A DNA stretch of 24,028 nt from Coptodactyla brooksi. Taxonomy: Eukaryota; Arthropoda; Insecta; Coleoptera; Scarabaeidae. This document shows positions 17,641 through 24,028 of this stretch, piece after piece (position 1 is the stretch's first letter; every line of letters begins with the position of its first letter). The position numbers and the translations under genes were made by a program. Location of the stretch: the NCBI GenBank assembly GCA_033557675.1, contig JAWQRM010000328.1:1-24028 (forward strand). Reading direction: 5' to 3'. Under the pieces are notes generated by a model. The model worked only from the letters and a program-made list of their open reading frames with translations. It had not been told where the DNA came from and did no database searches.

Positions 17641-18122
17641 TTAGCGTCTTAAATTTTCAAAATGTTCTCCATTGGCTTCTTGGCAAAAACATAGTCTGTA
17701 GTAAAATGTCTAACTTTCTCTAAATCTTGAGGTGAAATTTTGTCTATTTCTGTGCGTATTCTATCTTTGAGATTCTTAATGTTTTTTAGTTTTGTTACAC
17801 ACACTTTGTTTTTGATATAACCTCACAGAAAGAAATCTAACCAACGGTACCTCTGCGTCCAATCCATCTATTCCTAAAGACTTCGTTTAGATAGTTTCTT
17901 ACACCTAGACCACAATGGGGCGTTGCTCTGCCTTGTTGAAGGCAAACATTTTCATTTGGTCGGGTAGGATCTATGGCATCTAAGTTTCCCAACGAAGGAC
18001 AACTTCGTCTCTAAGTAAATTTAAATATTTTTCAGCTGTAAAATTTCAAATTTCAATTGTCAATTAAAAATTGGTCCGATTGTATGGTTACCGATAACCC
18101 CTGCCCAAACATTAACTTTTTT
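17641..18122 (-). pseudogene. IS630/Tc1-type transposase, C-terminal half (in the left arm and centre)
   Basis: On minus: VNVWAGVIGNHTIGPIFN (18063-18116), a decayed middle, then LQQGRATPHCGLGVRN and NEVFRNRWIGRRGTVG, DFFL near 17830, KVCVTKLKNIKNLKDRIRTE, DKISPQDLEKVRHFTTDY, and in a shifted frame CQEANGEHFENLRR with its stop at 17641-17643. This matches the insect transposase type with Val-Trp-x-Gly-Ile-x-Gly, Phe-Gln-Gln-Asp-Gly-Ala-x-x-His and Trp-Ile-Gly-Arg-Arg-Gly motifs. The Asp of the Gln-Gln-Asp-Gly box has been lost (Gln-Gln-Gly-Arg). Frame breaks and stops throughout; inactive. Confidence 0.8.
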
Positions 18123-18163
18123 GTATGTTGACAATGAACACAAAGTTCATTGTCAACATACAA
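18121..18163. repeat. Perfect 19-bp hairpin at the centre of the fold-back element
   Basis: TTGTATGTTGACAATGAAC (18121-18139), a 5-base loop ACAAA, and the exact reverse complement at 18145-18163. Sequence on either side of the stem is not palindromic, so the hairpin is a junction of limited length and not part of the long arms. Confidence 0.95.
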
Positions 18164-18292
18164 TATCGACTGTCAACATTGGCATAAATTTACTGACACG
18201 TCTTTTATTAGTTCGGTTATGTATGATGTTTTTGTTTAATTGCAAAAAAATACTGTAGAAAACCGAATGTGATAAACATTTTAGGTTTTTAT

Positions 18293-18334
18293 CAAGAAGC
18301 CAATGGAGAACATTTTGAAAATTTAATACGCTAA
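18293..18334 (+). pseudogene. Duplicate transposase C-terminus in the right arm
   Basis: Fourteen codons on plus, QEANGEHFENLIR and a stop, correspond to the same tail found on minus at 17641-17682. This is the coding proof that the two arms are an inverted duplication of one transposon end. The similarity fades upstream toward the central hairpin. Confidence 0.8.
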
Positions 18335-19247
18335 AGCAAACAACGAGTAGCGCTGTAGAAAAATATTTTTTGTGCCAAAATGGTTCATTTTCCCTATACT
18401 TTTGTTTCATTAAATTTCTTTGAAACCATTACCTTTATCACATAAACTTAAACCCGGTCAAAGTGTTGTAGGTTGTTGAAATCAGATGATCAAGTAGAAT
18501 CCAAAAATAATGAAATATACAGGGTGTTTCATTTAAAAAATGTCCTATCTATTACTGCTAATACATAGGTCGCTCTGTACATTGAGCTTTTAATTCAAAA
18601 GACACAATTTTCCACAATTTTTTAAAATATCGCCAAAAATCATTTTATTCCATATGTGGTATCCTCACTGTATATAAATATGTAGATAAGTTGTGTATCA
18701 GCAAGAGTTTTCCATTACTTCATAAGTGTTATTCGTTACATTTGTCCCAACACATTCATACTTTGACATTCCAGAAGAGGGAACTTAACGCGAGAACACC
18801 GCATGTAAAGGACGAGCAGAGTGGCCATTTTATGGCCCACTAGACAGCGGGCCGTTCAAAAAGCCAGACATTTACGAGTCTGCCAACTCAGACACAAGCC
18901 CGTCTGCGATGTTTTCTCTGAAAATATTGCCTCGGCCCGAGATTCCACACTTTTCAAACCGACAGGACACCCCTCCTTTATTCAAGCCGCCACACAGCTT
19001 TTCTTTCTCGTCTCCTCGGCGTGTGAGGTCTTCCTTCACCATACGAAATTTATCGGACACGCATGTGGAACAGTCATCGCGTCTTTTTCCCATTATTTAC
19101 TCCTTCCGTCTAACAAAAAGGTGCTCATCGCGGAACATCGAGACCTCTTGTTTACAGGGACAAACACGGCGAGTTCCACAGTCTATAAAATCTGTCAACG
19201 CGACACTAGCGCCCATCGCGGCGAATAATAAAAACGATTTAACGATA

Positions 19248-19268
19248 GGCGCGATGCGACATCGCGCC
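19248..19268. repeat. GC-rich hairpin
   Basis: GGCGCGATG, loop CGA, CATCGCGCC: nine perfect pairs. Lies at the 3' edge of the CpG-rich island. No poly-T tract follows and no function is assigned. Confidence 0.85.
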
Positions 19269-19285
19269 ATAAGGACATAACTTCG

Positions 19286-19299
19286 GGAACACGTGTTCC
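19286..19299. promoter_or_regulatory. Palindrome with a CACGTG E-box
   Basis: GGAACACGTGTTCC is a perfect 14-bp palindrome centred on CACGTG, the preferred core of many bHLH factors. It stands next to the GC hairpin in the CpG-rich region. One such site may occur by chance. Confidence 0.35.
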
Positions 19300-19623
19300 T
19301 ATTATACACAATTAGAGTGTACGCGCGTACTGTCGATTGTGTTTCTGTAGATGCTGCGGTATTTCGGGATCGACCAGATTAACGGCACTAAAATTCGGAT
19401 TTTACTGCGCTTCCTATACCCTCCTAGCTGGCATGTTTGTTGCTTTTCTAAGAAAATATCTATTTTACGTTGGGTTCACTCGAAACAACGTTCTTTTGAC
19501 TTTGAATTTGGGTTAAAAATGAGTGACTTTATTTCAGGCATTAGATATGTAGTGGATTGCAAATAAATTCATTCGGTGAATAAACATTTGGCTAACAACA
19601 GTTATTGTGTTTAACTTTATTTA

Positions 19624-20463
19624 AGGGGTTACATACGTTCTCAGCGTCAAAAATTGACACATTTTCAATTTTTTTCTTAGGAAGGGGGTAATATTAATTG
19701 CAAAACTAATAATTCCACCTTATCCTTCATTGCTTCAAGTATTTAAAAATGTTTTCTTTTGCTGAATTTGATCACATATTGCGTTGGAAACCTGCAGTTC
19801 TCGATAGGCAGCACCCTAACTTCCTGTAGTAACAAAAACTTATTAAAACTTCTTGTAAAACAAGGTTGTAACTAAGGGCCATCGGCTCAAATTTTTGAAT
19901 TCTTGAAAAAGAAGAAAATTGCGCAAGAATTTTTTCATATTTAGTCTAAAATGTTGACCCTTAAACTTATTGGAAAAACGTGAAAAATTAAAGCTTTCAA
20001 AAAATGGCTCTATGGTCCTAAGATAATTTAATTATGCGTACATGAGCGCAAATTTGACTCAAAAGTGTTAAAAATTGTTCAAGTTATCATGCCGCCCATG
20101 TTGACAAACGTAGTTTCCAGCAAATCGCGTTTAAAGTTTATGTAATGTGGCACTCGTACACTCGGTCTCACATTCTCTTAAATTCGGCTCGATAGGAGTT
20201 TCCCTTTTCTTCGGACATTGTACTTGTAAGTTTCATAACACGTATTTGTAAGTTTCTACCTAATCGCTACAGGTGGCTTTATATTGATCGGAGAGGTCGA
20301 TTTTATCGATCGAGCGCGTGCTCACATTTTTGCTCATAATTTTCTTAATAATTGAAATATCACTTTAAATCTGCTTGCTCATAATTCTATACATTATAAG
20401 GATTTAACCCCCGTGAAAAATTATTTTTCGATTTTTTGAAAGTTGAGAACGTATGTAACCCCA
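19624..20463. mobile_element. 840-bp non-autonomous element with GGGGTTACATACG termini
   Basis: GGGGTTACATACGTTCTCA at 19625-19643 is repeated exactly in inverted orientation at 20444-20462, with a weaker match continuing inward in T-rich sequence. TA at 19622-19623 and 20464-20465 lies just outside, allowing one terminal mismatch, which suggests a TA target duplication as in Tc1/mariner-like elements. The interior has no open frame of note and no transposase motif. I do not recognise the family name. Confidence 0.82.
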
Positions 20464-20465
20464 TA

Positions 20466-20819
20466 CCGTGATTTCTATATCTATTAATGTGTTCTTATAT
20501 TATTCAGCGTAAGTTATTAAAGTTTCATATAAATTTTGAAAAAAGATGAAGCAATTAATTACTTTTTAATAAACAAACAAATATAACAACATTATGCTTT
20601 CACGTCAGCTCATATGACGAGAACTTCTGAGCTATGCGACGGTCCCCCTACAAATGAGAAAGGCAAAAAAGGATGATTTAATGTGTGGTTGAAATTATCA
20701 TTGAAGTATCGGAGTGATGAGCGGTTGCAAAGGGGACTACCCTGTTTTGAACATTACAATCCTAATGATTGGGTTACACATATGATTCGCTTCCATCCAA
20801 AAATGATTGTGTACCATGT
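20466..20819. other. Unassigned DNA
   Basis: Short AT-rich spacer with a 65-codon plus-strand frame (20683-20880) that has no recognised motif and runs into the AAGGTCA-rich block. Nothing else seen. Confidence 0.4.
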
Positions 20820-21020
20820 AAAGAACTTGATCTTGGCAAACCTTCACCTTAGCCTTGAGCGAAATCAAGGTTGGTCCTGAAATAGGTTGACCTTGATTAA
20901 GGTCAAGGTTGACCTTGAGGACGTTTTACCGTGATCAACCGTGGCCTTGACCATGAACAAGTTTTATCTTCAACAAAGTGAAGGCCAAGGTTGGTCCTGG
21001 TGAAGGTTTACCTTGAGAAG
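20820..21020. repeat. Degenerate repeat rich in CAAGGT(C/T)-type motifs
   Basis: About 200 bp with many copies of CCTTGA/TCAAGG and GGTTGACC variants on both strands, for example TTGACCTTGA at 20887-20896 and AAGGTCAAGGTTGACCTTGA at 20899-20918. The longer cores fit the YCAAGGYCR consensus of FTZ-F1/SF-1-type nuclear receptors. The irregular spacing and many variants look more like a decayed simple repeat. A short relative, AGGTCAAGGTCAAGG, recurs at 23321-23335. Confidence 0.7.
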
Positions 21021-21042
21021 TCCCCCACTATTATGCTCCCTC

Positions 21043-21067
21043 AGCTTAAATAAGTTCTATTTAAGCT
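21043..21067. repeat. 10-bp hairpin
   Basis: AGCTTAAATA, five-base loop AGTTC, TATTTAAGCT: perfect pairing. Lies between the CAAGGT block and the Harbinger element; no function assigned. Confidence 0.85.
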
Positions 21068-21388
21068 AAACGCGGAAGAACACGACAACAGTTGTCTCCA
21101 AAATATCAAGAGTGTTATAGAAGTAATTATAGAAGTGAAGTATCATAATAGCATATAGAAGTGAGTAGAAGCTGACAGAAGTTAATACACGTGGAGGGAA
21201 GCCGATAGGTGATAAGTGTGTAAAGGGTCCAACAATCTGCCAAATCAACTGTAAGTGTAATTTGTTCATAATAATCAAAATTTTTTCTACAATTTATGTT
21301 CTTTATGAGTCACGCAAAGATATTGTATGTATAACATTGTTTATATATTCTGTATTCATAAAAACGAAAGATATCCTCCCTAGCATAA
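21068..21388. other. Unassigned DNA upstream of the Harbinger element
   Basis: AT-rich spacer. Contains a loosely repeated AGAAGT motif near 21110-21185 (TAGAAGTAATTATAGAAGTG and similar). No gene seen. Confidence 0.45.
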
Positions 21389-21429
21389 GGTAGAAGTATA
21401 AGGTTATGATTTAACCTTATACTTCTACC
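21389..21429. repeat. Perfect 18-bp hairpin at the left edge of the Harbinger element
   Basis: GGTAGAAGTATAAGGTTA (21389-21406), five-base loop, exact reverse complement at 21412-21429. The right half, AACCTTATACTTCTA, recurs in inverted orientation with one mismatch at the other side of the element (23389-23403). The hairpin may therefore be two element ends abutting head to head. Confidence 0.85.
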
Positions 21430-21479
21430 GAGGATATGCTTCAAATACAAGTAAAAGGTTGACTCATCTGAGCACATAG

Positions 21480-22120
21480 AAAACTAACGAACTACAGTTC
21501 GTAGCAGAAGGAATTGCCGCTGCTCCCGTGATTTTGGAAAATCCGCAAATATCACAAATAAAACGAAGAAAGGACGAGGCCATTAGAATACTTACGTAGA
21601 AATACCAAGCAACATTTGGTAAGCCGCTTGATGCGAAGGGATTATTTAAAAAATTTAACGATATGAAAACAAGGTTGAAGAAAAAAACGAACCTGAAGAA
21701 AACGGGAAATAAAGCGATTAAATTGTTGGATTGAGAGAAACAGTTACTAAAGACAATGGAAGGTGACAGCAATTGGAAAAATTGAAGGGGCCATGCGGAT
21801 TGTTATTGATGAATACGGATTTGCTTAGCAAACAGGGAGTGAAGCATCTACTGGGCGTGAACATCTTCTGAGCAGTCAGGTAGTAGTGTCACAGCTATTC
21901 AACGGTTGACACTAAAAAACATTAGCGCCTGAGAAGTATGAAACAGATAAAACTAGAGAACTGACTACAAAAGAACTCCAACTCTTAGTTCTGTTTTTGT
22001 AGTATCACACGAGTACAGTACAAAGGAAATACTACGAAACGAAGTTGGAAATGATACAGCGGAAGGAATCTACACCAAAAACTGTTTTTGATGGAAATGA
22101 AACATACTTCAACTTATAAA
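21480..22120 (+). pseudogene. Harbinger Myb/SANT-like DNA-binding protein (broken)
   Basis: The first block, 21480-21785, reads AEGIAAAPVILENPQISQ, then KRRKDEAIRILT, stop, KYQATFGKPLDAKGLFKKFN, DMKTRLKKKTNLKKTGNKAI and KLLD. It is a lysine-rich helical domain of the kind found at the N-terminus of Harbinger Myb-like proteins in insects, with a stop where a Trp would be expected (Asp-Trp-Glu-Lys). A shifted frame follows with IEGAMRIVIDEYGFA and GSEASTGREHLLSSQ, then EKYETDKTRELTTKELQLLV and YETKLEMIQRK, a C-terminal coiled-coil-like tail. No start codon was found in frame: a stop precedes the first block at 21477. The partner nuclease lies immediately downstream on the other strand. Identification rests on remembered family pattern, not a search. 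Confidence 0.7.
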
Positions 22121-22519
22121 AAAATTCACTAAAACGTGTTACTTGAGTTAATTTTTTTTCAGACAGACAGTTTGTTTATTAAGCATATTAGTCATTACAA
22201 TACTCAAGTTTCTATTAATTATTACAATACTCAAGCTTGAATTAAAGTTGTTTATTATAATACTCAAGTTTCTTCTGATATTTTGTCCTTGATGGCGAAG
22301 AGGTAGTTCATCATTATTATTAATGTCATGGTTTTCTTCTTCTTCTAGTACCTCTTCAGTTGATTCGAAATTAGGACCGCCCAAAGTTTTTGCAGCGTTA
22401 TGGAGAACAACACAGGCAACTATTATTTTTGGTACATTTTTCAATTTCACGCGATATACGTACTGTAAGATAAGAAACCGGCGTTTCAATTGGTCAAAAT
22501 ATCGTTCAATTATTACTCC

Positions 22520-22535
22520 CTCTCTCTCTCTCTCT
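22520..22535. repeat. (CT)n/(GA)n microsatellite inside the nuclease relic
   Basis: Eight CT units; on the coding (minus) strand they are read as alternating Arg-Glu just before the IIERYF motif. It keeps the frame. Confidence 0.9.
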
Positions 22536-23042
22536 TTTCACAAGCTTGTTATATTTTTCTTCAACAGCAGGAGTAGGATTTCTAAATAAAATCATTAGAC
22601 ATGGCTCTATCGCATATCCGTCATTACCAAGTATTACAAAACCTTTATTTCTTTATCGTAATCTCACCTGTGAATTTTCCAGATCTTCGAGTCATGCACG
22701 GAGGCAGGCCAACTAGCCTGCATTCGTCGACACTACTGAACATTTCTTTGACATCACCAATGGCTTCACATACAGAATGAGCTTACATTTTCGATTAATG
22801 TACTCATCTCTATGGAGTTTTGGTTTCAGTATTCCTATGTGGGTACAATCAACAACACAAATAACTGTCGGTAACTTATACTTGCTTTGCCATAACTGTT
22901 TTGCCTCCGTTATTTCATTGTTGGTAATCGGAAACTTTATCCATTCATTTGAATGCGCAATTATGCCGTCAACTACTGCATTCATAGTCCAAGGTACCGT
23001 AGCTTGATTAACACCAAGTTCTTGATCGATACCTTTTTGATA

Positions 23043-23084
23043 ACCAGGATCACTGAGATAAACAGACCAGGATCACTGAGATAA
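23043..23084. repeat. 23-bp tandem duplication in the nuclease N-terminus
   Basis: ACCAGGATCACTGAGATAA occurs at 23043-23061 and again at 23066-23084. The 23-bp period shifts the reading frame and is a likely inactivating lesion of the Harbinger nuclease. Confidence 0.9.
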
Positions 23085-23403
23085 CGTAAACAAACCTTCA
23101 GTCTATGAATAGATGACAATGTACCTCCCCGAGTTTCTTTATTTGTACCTAAAAATCTGTCCGCAGGCTACTTTACATTGTTTTATTCAAAACGGTATAA
23201 TACTTTAAAAGCACGAACAAGTGTAGGTAAGCGGGGCTTGTAATGTTTAAGATCCCTCACATCCACAATATCTGCCATCTCGTTGAAAATCGGATAAAAC
23301 GACCTTTCACTAGAGAGCTGAGGTCAAGGTCAAGGTTAGGTACACCGATCTATTTTTCTATGAGTATATGCTCATATATGCTATACTCTACAAGTATAAG
23401 GTT

Positions 23404-23911
23404 CCACTATTATTCTGAATACAAGCAGAAGGATTGTCTTCATATTATTCAAGTATAAGCATATTCTTTTCTTTATGAATATGGCCTATTAAGAACAGAA
23501 TTAATACGAAAGTTGTTTAAATGTATAGAATTTTTTGTGTATAAACTTCGTCATGCTGGTAAGTTGTTTTCTTCGAAATGTTATTACTCTTGAAGATTTG
23601 AATAATTGAAACGAGGTTTAGAGTTGTCACGATGCGGTGCCCTGAATTTGCAATTAAGATATTTCATTTGATAGTACAATTTTCTCGTTTTGATGACAAT
23701 ATTAATTAACGATCACGTTCTATTTCCTTTATGTTGCAATTTCTGTGATAAGTAAAGTTCTGGAAGATACTTACGACACACATTGTTGCAAATTTTATCT
23801 TTAAACTGGCATCCTTAGTAGGGGAATGCTTTTACCCAACATCTATTATTTATCGGAGATAGATTTTTGTAAACGCCCAGTAAATATAATAAAGGGTGGG
23901 CAAATTTGAGG
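23404..23911. other. Unassigned DNA
   Basis: AT-rich spacer between the Harbinger element and the transposase fragment at the window end. No open frame with a recognised motif. A CAAGTATAAG motif at about 23449 resembles the Harbinger tip. Confidence 0.4.
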
Positions 23912-24028
23912 TTAGGAAGTAAACTGGCTTAAAAACATAGCGGGAAATTTTTCATGCAATAACTGAATTGTTTGGCCGGCTGTGTGGCTTGTGGGGCCGT
24001 CTTGCTGAAACCAAAGGTCACTGATGTC
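23912..24028 (-). pseudogene. IS630/Tc1-type transposase fragment, runs off the window
   Basis: From the window edge the minus strand reads DISDLWFQQDGPTSHTAGQT, then IQLLHEKFPAMFLS, then QFTS and a stop. The Leu-Trp-Phe-Gln-Gln-Asp-Gly-x-x-x-His-Thr-Ala block with its catalytic Asp is characteristic of a Tc1/mariner-related transposase family widespread in insects and other invertebrates, in which a helical Ile-x-Leu-Leu-x-x-x-Phe-Pro-x-Arg stretch follows. Here the sequence after Phe-Pro decays and stops, so the downstream DDE region is missing. The upstream part lies outside the window and could be intact or broken. Confidence 0.82.

Larger units (their letters stand above)
17295..18676. 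mobile_element. Fold-back element: inverted duplication of an IS630/Tc1-type transposon end
   Basis: The left arm (17295-17692) and right arm (18290-18676) are reverse complements of each other over nearly 400 bp, including both copies of a transposase C-terminus and its 3' flank. Shared landmarks are TTGGATTCTACTTGATCATC, CAACAACCTACAACACTT and TGAGGATACCAC. Each arm also contains a TACAGAG(C/T)G terminus-like sequence (17427 and, inverted, 18581). The middle holds the rest of one transposase relic and a perfect 19-bp hairpin at 18121-18163. A template switch at that hairpin would generate this structure. Confidence 0.82.
18677..19623. other. Unassigned DNA with a CpG-rich island
   Basis: Positions 18790-19330 are clearly richer in G, C and CG dinucleotides than the surroundings. 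Overlapping frames of 135 (18821-19228) and 123 codons (18909-19280) on plus and 73 on minus are open there, but none has a domain I recognise. Overlap of several long frames is expected where TA-rich stops are scarce. Two perfect palindromes, 19248-19268 and 19286-19299, lie at the downstream edge. A host 5' exon or promoter region is possible but unproven. Confidence 0.45.
22148..23278 (-). pseudogene. PIF/Harbinger DDE nuclease (HARBI1-like), broken
   Basis: ATG at 23276-23278 (minus) opens MADIVDVRDLKHYKPRLPTL. After two stops, TNKETRGGTLSSIHRLKVCL leads to YLSDPG and a 23-bp tandem duplication. Then come QKGIDQELGVNQATVP (helix-turn-helix region) and NEWIKFPITNNEITEAKQLW. VICVVDCTHIGILKPK contains the first catalytic Asp (codon 22848-22850). 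A +1 shift leads to SWPASVHDSKIWKIHR with the second Asp (22691-22693), then GFVILGNDGYAIEPCLMILF and, after a (GA)n expansion, IIERYFDQLKRRFLILQY with the third acidic residue (Glu at 22505-22507). Near the end, NVPKIIVACVVLHNAAKTLG matches the usual C-terminus. All three catalytic residues persist, but frameshifts and stops prevent function. Confidence 0.88.
21413..23403. mobile_element. PIF/Harbinger transposon, two convergent genes (degenerate)
   Basis: The Myb/SANT-like gene on plus (21480-22120) and the DDE nuclease on minus (22148-23278) face each other with a gap of under 30 bp. These are the two proteins that Harbinger elements normally carry, one for DNA binding and nuclear import, one for catalysis. 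Candidate tips are AACCTTATACTTCTA at 21413 and its inverted partner ending at 23403 (14 of 15 matching). The expected 3-bp TWA target duplication is not evident, so the exact borders are uncertain. The genes themselves are solid. Confidence 0.75.

Noticed and set aside
18153..18410. 85-codon minus-strand frame as a separate gene
   Set aside because: It is the antisense of the right arm of the fold-back element, which carries the transposase tail on plus.
18821..19280. Overlapping 135- and 123-codon frames as real genes
   Set aside because: They lie in GC-rich DNA where stop codons are rare, overlap in different frames and have no domain or signal I can identify.
20899..20918. Functional FTZ-F1 receptor site
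   Set aside because: The motif is embedded in many degenerate variants in a repeat-like block, so a regulatory role cannot be claimed from sequence alone.

Overview
This window looks like a stretch of insect (arthropod) nuclear DNA that has been repeatedly invaded by transposable elements. It is AT-rich, with TA microsatellites and no operon-like or prokaryotic gene structure. Each transposase or reverse-transcriptase relic I recognise belongs to a family common in insects: Penelope-like, two piggyBac lineages, several Tc1/mariner (IS630-type) relics and PIF/Harbinger. An ant or other hymenopteran is a reasonable guess, but that is inference. I see no host gene I can name, no tRNA or rRNA, no CRISPR array, and no transposase that is intact over its full length.

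Layout. 1-1087: AT-rich and unassigned. 1088-3578: a decayed Penelope-like retroelement (PLE) on the minus strand, with reverse-transcriptase and GIY-YIG motifs. It is bracketed by inverted copies of its own 5' end and cut by a 200-bp mariner derivative at 2071-2270. 3806-5640: a piggyBac element (copy 1) with TTAA duplications and matching tips but a wrecked transposase. 5645-7440: mostly unassigned, with a near-canonical hammerhead ribozyme on the minus strand at 6921-6962. 7421-7950: two fragments of another PLE C-terminus arranged head to head, one running into a degenerate hammerhead core. 8107-9640: a full-length but broken piggyBac transposase of a second lineage. 9690-10480: a truncated third copy of the first piggyBac family. 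10481-14336: no recognisable gene, but a 98-bp dispersed repeat in three places. 14337-16675: piggyBac copy 2 on the minus strand, carrying a foreign block of about 575 bp. 16862-17266: the C-terminal half of a SETMAR-like mariner transposase. 17295-18676: a fold-back element built from an inverted duplication of an IS630-type transposon end, with a perfect 19-bp hairpin at its centre. 18790-19330: a CpG-rich island with no recognised product. 19624-20463: an 840-bp non-autonomous TA-target element. 20820-21020: a block rich in AAGGTCA-type half-sites. 21389-23403: a two-gene Harbinger element, with a Myb/SANT-like protein on plus and a DDE nuclease on minus, convergent. 23912-24028: another IS630-type transposase fragment running off the window.

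The parts do not form one pathway. They record successive insertions: mariner into PLE, an unknown block into piggyBac, a second piggyBac next to a PLE palindrome. The most interesting items are the hammerhead next to PLE debris, the inverted-end architecture of the PLE, the fold-back element and the set of three piggyBac relatives whose deletions complement one another.
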